From: Devosia sp. ZB163
Lineage (GTDB): Bacteria > Pseudomonadota > Alphaproteobacteria > Rhizobiales > Devosiaceae
DNA: 64,000 nucleotides
Assembly (NCBI RefSeq): GCF_028613635.1
Contig: NZ_JAQRMY010000001.1
Location: 972,331-1,036,330 of the forward strand
Direction: 5' to 3'
This document shows, one piece after another, positions 19,677 through 27,598 of the stretch. Position numbers and translations under genes: made by a program. The notes beneath the pieces are model-generated. The model was not told where the DNA came from. It did not search any database and saw only the letters and a program-made list of their open reading frames with translations. How positions within the stretch are numbered: position 1 is the first letter of the stretch; every line of letters begins with the position of its first letter.

Positions 19677-20132
19677 ATGGCCGACAAGGCGCAGTACGTG
19701 ACTCTGGGGGTGAACGGCGAGCTCTTCGCCGCCCCGGTGGAGAAGGTGCAGGAGATCCTCGAGATGCGGCCGGTGGCACGCCTGCCGCAGGCTCCGCCGA
19801 ACCTTCTCGGCATGACCGATGTCCGCGGCGAAGGCATTCCTGTGCTCGACCTGCGGCTGACCCTCGGCCTGCCGGAGGCCGACGACACCGAGAACACCCG
19901 CATCGTCGTGCTCAACGTCAACGGCGCCACGGCGCCGATGACGGTGGGCCTGCGCACCGACCGCGTCTACGAGGTCACCGTGCTCGACAGCGACGCGCTC
20001 GACCAGCCGCCGGCCGTCTCCGGCGAGTGGCGCGCCCATGCCGTCGCCGGCATCGGCCGCCGCAACGGCAACTTCGTCACCGTGCTCGATCTCGATCGGC
20101 TGCTCGGCGGCGGCGTCGCCCAGGCCGCCTGA
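19677..20132 (+). CDS. cheW: Chemotaxis coupling protein CheW (second copy)
   Basis: 151-residue CheW domain: YVTLGVNGELFAAPVEKVQE, PPNLLGMTDVRGEGIPVLDL, LRTDRVYEVTVLD. It lies ten bases after the second receptor, with AGGAG before ATG 19677. Having two CheW proteins in one operon, each following or preceding a receptor, suggests mixed arrays. Confidence 0.94.
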   Translation: MADKAQYVTLGVNGELFAAPVEKVQEILEMRPVARLPQAPPNLLGMTDVRGEGIPVLDLRLTLGLPEADDTENTRIVVLNVNGATAPMTVGLRTDRVYEVTVLDSDALDQPPAVSGEWRAHAVAGIGRRNGNFVTVLDLDRLLGGGVAQAA

Positions 20133-20164
20133 TCCTTCCGCATTCCCTTCCGCGAGATCCCCCG

Positions 20165-21043
20165 TTGCGCAACCTCGCCCTCAAGGCCCGCCCCATCGAA
20201 GACGATGGCGAAGATCACCTCAGCGCCCTCGATTTCGGGCGCATCGCCACGCTCATCGAGGGCGAGGCCGGCATCAAGCTGCCGCCCGGCAAGCGGCTGA
20301 TGGTGGAGGGACGCCTGCGCAAGCGCATGCGCGCCCTCGGCCAGGCCGATTTCGCCTCCTATTGCGACTTCCTGTTCAAGCAGGGCGGGCTCGAACGCGA
20401 GCTCACCCACCTCATCAACGCGGTGACCACCAACAAGACGGACTTCTTCCGCGAGGCCGAGCACTTCGACTACCTCGTCGACCACATGGTGCCCAACCTC
20501 GTGGCGTCACGGGGCGAGCGCAACTGCCTGCTCAAGGTGTGGAGCGCCGCCAGCTCCACCGGCGCCGAGGCCTATACGCTCGCCATGGTGCTCAACGACC
20601 TGCAGGCCCAGCGCAACGATTTCCGCTTCGCCATCCTCGGTACCGACATCTCCACCGCCGTGCTCGCCCAGGGCCGGCGCGCCGTCTACCCGGCCGAGAT
20701 GATTGCGCCCGTGCCCCCCGAGATGCAAGGCCGCTACGTCATGCACCCCCGCCGCGCTGGGGCCCGCCGCGAGGTCCGTATCGTGCCCGAGCTGCGCCGG
20801 CTCGTGCGCTTCAACCATCTCAACCTGATGGACGGCAGCTACCCCTTCGATCGCGACGTCGACATCGTCTTCCTGCGCAACGTCCTGATCTATTTCGAGA
20901 AGGCCGACCAGGAAGCCGTGGTGACGCGTCTCGTCGGTCACCTCCGCCCCGGCGGCTACCTCGTCCTCGGCCACTCCGAATCCATGATCGGCACGTCGCT
21001 CGCCGTGCGGCAGGTCGCTCCCGCCGTCTTCCAGAAGCTCTAG
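20165..21043 (+). CDS. cheR: Chemotaxis protein methyltransferase CheR
   Basis: 292 residues with the small N-terminal CheR helical domain (FGRIATLIEGEAGIKLPPGK) and the SAM-dependent methyltransferase domain: VWSAASSTGAEAYTLAMVLN (SAM motif I), AILGTDISTAVLAQGRRAVY, and FLRNVLIYFEKADQEAVV. It methylates glutamates of the receptors. The likely start is TTG at 20165, since no ATG occurs before the conserved core and the frame farther upstream overlaps cheW. A short 32-base gap separates it from cheW. Confidence 0.93.
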   Translation: MRNLALKARPIEDDGEDHLSALDFGRIATLIEGEAGIKLPPGKRLMVEGRLRKRMRALGQADFASYCDFLFKQGGLERELTHLINAVTTNKTDFFREAEHFDYLVDHMVPNLVASRGERNCLLKVWSAASSTGAEAYTLAMVLNDLQAQRNDFRFAILGTDISTAVLAQGRRAVYPAEMIAPVPPEMQGRYVMHPRRAGARREVRIVPELRRLVRFNHLNLMDGSYPFDRDVDIVFLRNVLIYFEKADQEAVVTRLVGHLRPGGYLVLGHSESMIGTSLAVRQVAPAVFQKL

Positions 21044-21051
21044 GTCTCGCC

Positions 21052-22179
21052 ATGTCCGCCGCCGAACCCGACCGCAAGATCCGCGTCCTGATCGTCGACG
21101 ATTCCGCCGCTGTCCGCACCACGCTCAGCGACATCATTGCGTCCGACCCCGAGCTCGAGGTCATGGCCACCGCCGCCGATCCCTACATCGCGGTCGAGCG
21201 CATCCGGCACGAGGTGCCCGATGTCATCTTCCTCGATATCGAGCTGCCGCGCATGGATGGCCTCACCTTCCTCCGCAAGCTGATGTCGCAGCGGCCAATT
21301 CCCGTGGTCATCTGCTCCTCGCACGCGAGCGAGGGCAGCGACACGCTGATCGAGGCGCTCGAGGCCGGCGCGGTCGATGTCGTCGCCAAGCCCCGCGTCG
21401 ACACGGCCCAGTTCCTCAGCGACTCGCGCGAGCGCATCTGCGCTGCCGCGAGGAGTGCCGCGCATGCCCGCCTCAAGGGCGGGGGGCGCCCGCCGGCGCC
21501 CAAGCTCAATGTCGAGGCCAAGCTCACCGCCGATGCGGTGATCCCGCCCCGCTCGGCCGCCCGCGCCGCATCGTCCGCCGCCACCATGCCGACCACCGAG
21601 CCGATCATCTGCATCGGCGCTTCGACCGGCGGCACCGAGGCGCTGCGCGACATCCTCGTCGAGCTGCCGGCCACCACGCCCGGCATCATCATTGTCCAAC
21701 ACATGCCCGAACGCTTCACCGCCGCCTTCGCGCGCCGGCTCGACACTCTCTGTCAGGTCCGCGTCAAGGAAGCAGAGGATGGCGACGTGGTCGAACCGGG
21801 GCGCGTCCTCATCGCGCCCGGCGGTCACCACATGACGCTCCAGCGCTCGGGCACGCGTTACACCGTGCAGGTCGTCGATGGCCCGCACGTCTCCCGCCAC
21901 AAGCCTTCGGTCGACGTGATGTTCCGCTCGGCCGCCTATGGCGCCGGTCGCAATGCGCTCGGCATCATCCTGACCGGCATGGGCGACGATGGCGCCAAGG
22001 GGCTGCTCGAAATGAAGCAGGCCGGCGCCGCCACCCTGGCGCAGGACGAGGAGAGCTCCGTGGTCTTCGGCATGCCAAAGGAAGCCATCGCGCTCGGCGC
22101 CGCCCAGAAGGTCGTGTCGCTCCGCCGCGTCGCTTCCGAAATCACCACCTACGCCGCCCTCAGGAAGGGAGCCGCCTGA
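21052..22179 (+). CDS. cheB: Protein-glutamate methylesterase/deamidase CheB
   Basis: 375 residues. An N-terminal receiver (VLIVDDSAAVR, phosphoacceptor Asp62 in FLDIELPRMDG, Lys in VVAKPRVD) joins through a linker to the CheB catalytic domain with its Ser-His-Asp triad: IGASTGGTEALRD, QHMPERFTAAFA and LTGMGDDGAKG. It demethylates and deamidates the receptors after phosphorylation by CheA. It starts eight bases after cheR and its last base begins the ATG of the next gene. No cheD or cheZ is seen in the cluster. Confidence 0.97.
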   Translation: MSAAEPDRKIRVLIVDDSAAVRTTLSDIIASDPELEVMATAADPYIAVERIRHEVPDVIFLDIELPRMDGLTFLRKLMSQRPIPVVICSSHASEGSDTLIEALEAGAVDVVAKPRVDTAQFLSDSRERICAAARSAAHARLKGGGRPPAPKLNVEAKLTADAVIPPRSAARAASSAATMPTTEPIICIGASTGGTEALRDILVELPATTPGIIIVQHMPERFTAAFARRLDTLCQVRVKEAEDGDVVEPGRVLIAPGGHHMTLQRSGTRYTVQVVDGPHVSRHKPSVDVMFRSAAYGAGRNALGIILTGMGDDGAKGLLEMKQAGAATLAQDEESSVVFGMPKEAIALGAAQKVVSLRRVASEITTYAALRKGAA

Positions 22180-24017
22180 TGCAGGACGCCGAAGCCCTGA
22201 TCCTCCCCGGCGTCGCCGGGGAAGAGAGACAGCACGAGGTCGCCGGGGCCGTTGCCCCCGACCAGCAGGCGGCCCGGCTGCTGGCGCTCGCCGCCGATCT
22301 TGCCGCCCCGCGCGAGGCGATCGACGGCGCCTTCGTCGCCGTCGGCAACCACCTGTCCGAATGCGCCTCGGTCCTGTTGCGCGTCACCGATACCTTCGAG
22401 GCGCTGCCCAACGACCTCGGCGGCGAGGACCTGGCCGAAGCGACGAGCCGCTTGTCCATTGTCGGCAGCCGCGCCGGCGAGATCTCCGTCGCCCTTGGAA
22501 GCGAGCGCGACGACCTGCAGGGCCTCGTCTCGGCCCTCCGCCGCGCCGCCCACCCCATTGCCGAGCTGCGCAAGACCGTGAAGATGATGGGCATCGTCGC
22601 CATCAACGCCCGCGTCGTTGCCGCCAGCGTCGTCACCGAGCTCGAGGATTTCGGCGTCTTCACCACCGATATCGCCGAGCTGTCCGGCGGGGCCGCCACC
22701 ACCATCCAGCGCTTCTCGCGCACCTACGAGGCGCTGACCACGGTCGTGGGCGAGGCCGCCGAGGCCCGCGGCAATTTCGAGGCCGCGCACCGCGACACCC
22801 TCGCCGCGCTCGCCACCGAACTCGAGCGCAATCTCGCCGAGGTCACCGAGCAGCGGCTCGAATCCGTGCGCTCCAGCGCCGCCACCGGCCAGATGTCGCG
22901 CGCCATCACCGACAAGGTGGCAACCACCGTCATGGCCCTCCAGGTCGGCGACGCCACGCGCCAGCGCGTCGAGCACGTCGAAGCGGCCCTCCAGGATGTC
23001 TCCGCCCTGATCCTCCCCCGCGTGGCGGGGGAGGGGGACCATGCGGAGCATGGTGGAGGGGGCGTCGATCCCGCCGTTCAGGCACCCGACCTCACCGCCC
23101 CCGTCGTCGAACTCCAGCGCCGCCAGCTCGCCGCCGCGCGTGAGTCCCTCGTCGACGAGATGGCCTCGGGCGCCGACGCCCTGACCCGGCTGTCGCACGA
23201 CGTGCAGGCCGTGCTCGATCACGCCCGCGCCGTCTATGGCTCGGCCGAGAACCGTTCCGCCCTCTCCGAGCTCCACAGCGCGGTCCGCCGTGCCGTCGTT
23301 GTCCTCCGCGATTGCGAACGCGAGCGCGAGAAACTCGACAGGGTTGCCGCCGCCGTCTCCGAGACCGTCGGCGTGCTGCTCAACCACGTCGAGGCGGTGC
23401 AGGAGATCGAGTACAAGATGCGGCTCGTGTCGCTGAACGCGGCCGTCAAATGCGCCCAGCTCGGCCCGCGCGGCCGTGCCCTCGATGTCATCGCGCAGCA
23501 GCTCCGTACCCTCACCGGTGAGACGGTGGTGTCCGCCCAGGCGGCCGTCCAGTGCCTCAACGATGCCGCCCGCTTCTCGGCCGCCTTCACCCAGTCGGCC
23601 GGCAGTGGCGCCACCAGCGTCGGCGACCTCGAGCGCGAGGCCACCGCGGCCCTCGAACAGCTCGAGACCGTAGGCTTCCGCATGAAGAAGGCCCTGGTCG
23701 AACTCTACGACGACGGCCCCACCGTCGCCGCCCACCTCGAGGACGCCGTGGGCGCCCTCGCCAACCATGCCGCCATTTCCGAGGCCCTCAGCGACATCGA
23801 GTTCAGCCTCGCCGGACTCGGGGAACAGGGCGGGGGCGCCGCCGCCGACTTCTCCGCAGAGCCGGCTGCGAGCTTCTTTGCCACCCTGCGCCGCCGCTAC
23901 ACCATGGACGCCGAGCGCCGCCTCCTCGACACCTTCACCGGCATACCCGTCGAACCAGAGCCAGAGCCGGAGCCGGCCAGCGACTCCGCCGACGCTCTCG
24001 ACGACCTGTTCTTCTAG
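22179..24017 (+). CDS. MCP-like soluble coiled-coil protein of chemotaxis operon, unknown function
   Basis: 612 residues, no signal peptide or membrane helix, almost wholly helical, rich in Ala and charged residues. Around residues 408-440 the sequence EYKMRLVSLNAAVKCAQLGP strongly recalls the hairpin tip of chemoreceptors ([20 protein letters not shown]). A second weaker echo, KTVKMMGIVAINARVVAASV, lies near residues 131-150. It may be a divergent receptor, a phosphatase-like or an array scaffold protein; I do not recognise a named family. It ends with FF after an acidic Glu-Pro run. ATG shares its first base with the cheB stop. Residues about 277-295 are encoded by an in-frame palindromic repeat, and the N-terminal ILPGVAGEE may be the trace of another. 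Confidence 0.8.
   Translation: MQDAEALILPGVAGEERQHEVAGAVAPDQQAARLLALAADLAAPREAIDGAFVAVGNHLSECASVLLRVTDTFEALPNDLGGEDLAEATSRLSIVGSRAGEISVALGSERDDLQGLVSALRRAAHPIAELRKTVKMMGIVAINARVVAASVVTELEDFGVFTTDIAELSGGAATTIQRFSRTYEALTTVVGEAAEARGNFEAAHRDTLAALATELERNLAEVTEQRLESVRSSAATGQMSRAITDKVATTVMALQVGDATRQRVEHVEAALQDVSALILPRVAGEGDHAEHGGGGVDPAVQAPDLTAPVVELQRRQLAAARESLVDEMASGADALTRLSHDVQAVLDHARAVYGSAENRSALSELHSAVRRAVVVLRDCEREREKLDRVAAAVSETVGVLLNHVEAVQEIEYKMRLVSLNAAVKCAQLGPRGRALDVIAQQLRTLTGETVVSAQAAVQCLNDAARFSAAFTQSAGSGATSVGDLEREATAALEQLETVGFRMKKALVELYDDGPTVAAHLEDAVGALANHAAISEALSDIEFSLAGLGEQGGGAAADFSAEPAASFFATLRRRYTMDAERRLLDTFTGIPVEPEPEPEPASDSADALDDLFF
23011..23062. repeat. GC-rich palindromic repeat inserted in frame in a coding gene
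   Basis: TCCTCCCCCGCGTGGCGGGG followed by GAGGGGGACC, ATGCGGAGCATGG and TGGAGGGGG: two nested palindromes of the kind normally found between genes. Here they lie within the 22179-24017 gene without breaking its frame and encode LILPRVAGEGDHAEHGGGG. The low-complexity segment is unlike the helical protein on either side. Confidence 0.75.
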
Positions 24018-24044
24018 CTCGCCGCACATCCTCCCGCCCCTCTT

Positions 24045-24082
24045 CACCTCCCCCTTGACGGGGGAGGCCGGGAGGGGGTGAG
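24045..24082. repeat. Single arm of GC-rich palindromic repeat
   Basis: CACCTCCCCCTTGACGGGGG followed by AGGCCGGGAGGGGGTGAG. It matches the right arm of the REPIN-like elements and could also terminate che transcription. Confidence 0.7.
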
Positions 24083-24141
24083 CCCCAGGCTCATACGGGA
24101 TCGATTTGCCCGGACAGTTATCAAAGCAGGCCATTCCCCCC

Positions 24142-24172
24142 GTCATCCCCGGGCTTGACCCGGGGACCCATG
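24142..24172. repeat. Dispersed repeat GTCATCCC...GGGACCCATG, copy 1
   Basis: 31-base unit, a hairpin around CCCCGGGCTTGACCCGGGG. It recurs at 44731-44761 with a single mismatch; a variant pair forms the inverted repeat at 27463-27542. Confidence 0.8.
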
Positions 24173-24467
24173 CGATGGCGCGGCCCTACCTCGCAAACCC
24201 CCACCGGTCGTCATGCCGCTCTGGGGCAGCCCATGCCGCCGAACAGGATCTGCCGGTGCGTGGCCACGGCAGAGTCCGGTCCACGCCACCGTCGGTGAGG
24301 CGTTGCAGCGATAGGCGCCCCCGACTTGCACCGCGACTACCCGCGGGCGGTAAACTGCTGAAAGTTCATGCCAAAAGCCCCACAAGTGCCGCCCGATACC
24401 CGCGAGTTCCACCCCGCACCGGTGCGTCAATCTGGTGAAACCGCCGCCGCTGGACTCATCCCGGCAC

Positions 24468-24487
24468 TTCCGGTAACGTTCCCGGAA
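24468..24487. promoter_or_regulatory. Candidate LacI-family operator upstream of regulator gene
   Basis: TTCCGGTAACGTTCCCGGAA: outer arms TTCCGG/CCGGAA with a central AACGTT, the CG-centred symmetry typical of LacI-family sites. It lies 28 bases before the regulator start and so predicts autoregulation. The core GTAACGTTCCC is shared with the site at 25607. Confidence 0.55.
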
Positions 24488-24514
24488 ATCGCCGGACAAC
24501 GGCGGGGAGGCCGG

Positions 24515-25558
24515 ATGGGCAAGCGCCCGACAATCATCGATGTGGCAAGGCTTGCCGGCGTGTCGAAGAGCACCGCCGCCCGCGCCCTCACCGATTCCTC
24601 CGACGTCAACGAGGCCACCCGCGACAAGGTCCGCGAGGCCGCCCGTCAGGCCGGCTACGAGCGCAACCACCTCGCCGTCGGCATGCGCTCCGGCCGCTCG
24701 GGCCTGTTCGGCCTCGTCATCCCCGACATCACCAACCCCTTTTGGGCCGAAGTCGCCCGTGGCGCGCAGGACATCGTCGGCGAGAACGGCGCCTCGCTCC
24801 TCGTCTTCTCCTCCGATTGGGATCACGACCGCGAGGCCAGTCACCTGCGCGCCCTGCGCCAGGCCCGCGTCGAGGGCGCCATTGTCAATCCGGTCTCCGA
24901 CAATGTCGATGATTTCGGCCGCTTCGGCCTGCCCTTCGTCCTGATCGGCTCGAGCGCCGAGCGCTTCCCCGACACCCCCTCGATCGGCTCCGACATCGCC
25001 CAGGCCGTGCGCCTCGGCCTCGACCACCTCAATTCCCTCGGGCACGGCGCGCCGGCACTGATCCTCGGCCCCAGGTCCCGCCTGGCTCGTGCCCGGTTCC
25101 TCCGCACCGTGCACGAGCACTGCCTCGAGCGCGACGTGGATCCGGCCGTCCTTCTCACCGAGGACAGCGACTACACCTTCGAGGGCGGCCATGCCGCCAT
25201 GCAGCGCCTGATGGCGCGCCGCCCGGTCGGCCATCTCGCGGTCTTCTGCGCCAACGACCTGATTGCGCTGGGCGCGCTCCTTGCCGCCCGCGAGGCTGGC
25301 CGCGAGTGCCCGCGCGATGTTTCCATCCTGGGCTTCGATGGCGTGCCGGCAGGGGCCTTCTCCTGGCCGGCGCTCACCACCATCGAAAAACCCGCCCGCG
25401 AGCTCGGCCGCCGTGCCGCGCTGGCCCTGTTCGACGAAATCGCCGGCCGCCCGCAGGCTGGCCGAACCTATTTGCCGTGCCGCCTGATAGAGCGAGGCTC
25501 ACTCGCCGATCTGGGCGCACAAACGCCCCTGCGCGTCGCAGGTGCGGTGAGGAGCTAG
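24515..25558 (+). CDS. LacI family transcriptional regulator
   Basis: 347 residues. The N-terminal helix-turn-helix reads TIIDVARLAGVSKSTAARAL; position TAAR replaces the more common TVSR. The hinge is followed by a periplasmic-binding-protein-like effector domain (GLVIPDITNPFWAEVARGAQ ... VFCANDLIALGAL ... VSILGFDG). I start at ATG 24515, preceded by GGCGGGGAGG; the open frame upstream is not protein-like. It begins the importer and ADP-ribosylglycohydrolase gene set and ends three bases before the first permease gene, so it is probably cotranscribed and controls that set. Confidence 0.94.
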   Translation: MGKRPTIIDVARLAGVSKSTAARALTDSSDVNEATRDKVREAARQAGYERNHLAVGMRSGRSGLFGLVIPDITNPFWAEVARGAQDIVGENGASLLVFSSDWDHDREASHLRALRQARVEGAIVNPVSDNVDDFGRFGLPFVLIGSSAERFPDTPSIGSDIAQAVRLGLDHLNSLGHGAPALILGPRSRLARARFLRTVHEHCLERDVDPAVLLTEDSDYTFEGGHAAMQRLMARRPVGHLAVFCANDLIALGALLAAREAGRECPRDVSILGFDGVPAGAFSWPALTTIEKPARELGRRAALALFDEIAGRPQAGRTYLPCRLIERGSLADLGAQTPLRVAGAVRS

Positions 25559-25561
25559 ACC

Positions 25562-26518
25562 ATGTCCAGCCTGGATCACAGCGCTACGGCAATTCCGGCA
25601 TCATCCGGGAACGTTCCCAAGTTTCGCCGCATTGCCGTCGGATTCCGCCGCTGGTGGCCTTACTACGTCATGCTCGCCCCGGGCCTCGTCTTCTTCCTCA
25701 TCTGGCACTACCTGCCGATCTGGGAAGCCAAGATGGCGTTCGAGCAGGTGCGCATCATACCACCCAATATCTGGGTGGGACTAAAGCACTTCCAGACGCT
25801 GTTTTCCTCGCCTGTCTTCTACCAGGTGCTGGCGAACACGCTGATCATCTCGACGCTGAAGATCATCTTCGTCTTCCCCGTTCCGATCATCGTCGCGCTC
25901 CTGCTCAACGAGGTGCGGAGCGGCAAGCTGCGCAAGTTCGTGCAGTCGGCGATCTACCTGCCGCACTTCCTGAGCTGGGTCGTGATCGCCGGCATCTTCA
26001 TCGCCATCCTCTCGCCCTCCGACGGTGCCGTGAACCAGATCACCGGCTTCTTCGGGGCTCAGCCGACCGCCTTCATGACCGATGGCAACTCGAGCCGCTG
26101 GGTGCTGGTCTTCTCCGAGATCTGGCGCTCCGCCGGCTGGGACAGCCTGCTCTATCTCGCCGCCATCATCGGCATCGACCAGTCGCTCTACGAGGCGGCC
26201 GAGCTCGATGGCGCCAACCGCTGGCAGAAGGTCCTGCACGTCACCATCCCGGGGATCGTGCCGACCATCGCGACGCTCTTCATCCTCAACATGGGCATGT
26301 TCCTCAGCGCTGATCTCAACCAGGTCATCAACTTCCTCAACGACGTGAACCGCGGCCAGATCGATATCCTCGACACCTATGTCTACCGCATCGGGTTGAA
26401 GACCGGCGAATACTCGCTGGCCACCGCGGCCGGCCTGTTCAAGGCCGTGTTCGGCATGATCCTGATCCTCTCGGCGCATTTCGTTAGTAAGCGCCTGACC
26501 GGCAAGGGGGTCTGGTAA
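25562..26518 (+). CDS. Carbohydrate ABC transporter permease (LplB type)
   Basis: 318-residue permease with six membrane segments, opening with a 40-residue cytoplasmic tail and YYVMLAPGLVFFLIWHYLPI. The EAA loop is EAAELDGANRWQKVLHVTIP. The LplB/YtcP class imports oligosaccharides or modified sugars. It starts three bases after the LacI-family gene and its TAA shares its last base with the next ATG. The first 60 bases of the gene contain a perfect palindrome that may be an operator. Confidence 0.95.
   Translation: MSSLDHSATAIPASSGNVPKFRRIAVGFRRWWPYYVMLAPGLVFFLIWHYLPIWEAKMAFEQVRIIPPNIWVGLKHFQTLFSSPVFYQVLANTLIISTLKIIFVFPVPIIVALLLNEVRSGKLRKFVQSAIYLPHFLSWVVIAGIFIAILSPSDGAVNQITGFFGAQPTAFMTDGNSSRWVLVFSEIWRSAGWDSLLYLAAIIGIDQSLYEAAELDGANRWQKVLHVTIPGIVPTIATLFILNMGMFLSADLNQVINFLNDVNRGQIDILDTYVYRIGLKTGEYSLATAAGLFKAVFGMILILSAHFVSKRLTGKGVW
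25607..25618. promoter_or_regulatory. Perfect palindrome GGGAACGTTCCC inside 5' end of permease gene
   Basis: A 12-base perfect palindrome with a CG centre, 45 bases into the permease coding sequence. It shares AACGTTCCC with the candidate operator at 24468-24487. It is a possible second LacI-family operator allowing looping or roadblock control. Confidence 0.45.
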
Positions 26519-27432
26519 TGGCCTCCGCACCGCGTGGAACCGCAATCCGCCGCACCCCGCTCGAGCGCATCGAGTACGCCATCATCGTCACCACGCTTCT
26601 CGCGCTGGTCGTGGTGACGCTGCAGCCGATCCTCAACCTCGTCGCCGTGTCCTTCTCCGATCCGGCCAAGGTCGCCGGCAAGAGCGGGCTCGACATCTGG
26701 CCCTCGGGCTTCTCGCTCGATGTCTGGCTGCTGCTCCTCCAGCACCCCAACGTGCAGCGCGGCATTCTCAATTCGATCTTAATCACCGGCGTGGCGACAG
26801 CCATCGGCGTCATCGGCACGGCGTTGATGGCCTGGGGCCTCAGCCGGCCGAAGCTGCCGTTCCGCCGCGCCATCTTCATCCTGGTGCTGATCACCATCGT
26901 CTTCGAGCCGGGCATCATCCCCGACTACTTCCTGATGAAGCGCATGGGCCTGCTCGACAGCTACTGGAGCGTCATCCTCTACAAGGCGGTGAACGCCTGG
27001 TACCTGATCATCCTCGTTCGCTTCTTCGAGGAGGTTCCGGAGGAGCTCATCGAGGCGGCCGAGCTCGACGGCGCCAATGCCTTCCAGACCTTCTTCCAGG
27101 TCGTGCTGCCGCTGGCGAAGCCCGCGCTGGCGACCATTGCCCTGTTCTACCTCGTCTTCCACTGGAACGAGTTCTTCCGGGCGATGATCTACCTGACCGA
27201 CCAGACCAAGTACCCGCTGCAGGTCGTGCTGCGGCAGTTCGTGGTCGAGGGTGACAAGCTCGCCATCGTCGGCGCCGAGAACGCCGCCAACAACATCGGC
27301 GTCGCCCAGATCAACCTGAAGGCGCTCAAGGCCGGGATGATCATCATCACGATCCTCCCCATCCTCGCCATCTACCCGCTGATCCTCAAGTTCTTCACCA
27401 AGGGCACCATGAGCGGAGCACTGAAGGGATGA
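26518..27432 (+). CDS. Carbohydrate ABC transporter permease (LplC type)
   Basis: 304-residue permease; first membrane segment IIVTTLLALVVVTLQPILNL. The EAA loop is EAAELDGANAFQTFFQVVLP. It pairs with the preceding LplB-type permease. ATG at 26518 overlaps the upstream stop by one base. No ATPase gene is present in this locus, so an ATPase encoded elsewhere must be shared. Confidence 0.95.
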   Translation: MASAPRGTAIRRTPLERIEYAIIVTTLLALVVVTLQPILNLVAVSFSDPAKVAGKSGLDIWPSGFSLDVWLLLLQHPNVQRGILNSILITGVATAIGVIGTALMAWGLSRPKLPFRRAIFILVLITIVFEPGIIPDYFLMKRMGLLDSYWSVILYKAVNAWYLIILVRFFEEVPEELIEAAELDGANAFQTFFQVVLPLAKPALATIALFYLVFHWNEFFRAMIYLTDQTKYPLQVVLRQFVVEGDKLAIVGAENAANNIGVAQINLKALKAGMIIITILPILAIYPLILKFFTKGTMSGALKG

Positions 27433-27462
27433 GGATCGGCGCCACACTTCCCAACCACCGGC

Positions 27463-27542
27463 TGTCATCCCTGCGAAAGCAGGGACCCAACTCGCAGCCG
27501 GCGCAAGCGGTGAAATGGGTCCCTGCTTTCGCAGGGATGACA
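27463..27542. repeat. Large inverted repeat, perfect 27-base arms
   Basis: Arm 27463-27489 starts TGTCATCCCTGCGAAAGCAG and its exact reverse complement occupies 27516-27542. Each arm carries the GTCATCCC...GGGACCCA frame of the repeats at 24142 and 44731. It sits between the permease and binding-protein genes, just before the binding-protein ribosome-binding site, and will form a strong hairpin in the mRNA. Confidence 0.9.
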
Positions 27543-27598
27543 CCGTGGATGGGCACCGCAATCCAACCAAAAAACGAAGCATAACGGAGGAGAATTCC

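Larger units (their letters stand above)
24018..24514. other. Intergenic region between chemotaxis cluster and LacI locus
   Basis: About 500 bases without a credible gene. It contains a single repeat arm at 24045-24082, a second repeat type at 24142-24172, and a probable LacI-family operator at 24468-24487. A frame open from 24368 runs into the lacI-type gene but reads as non-protein-like. Confidence 0.55.
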
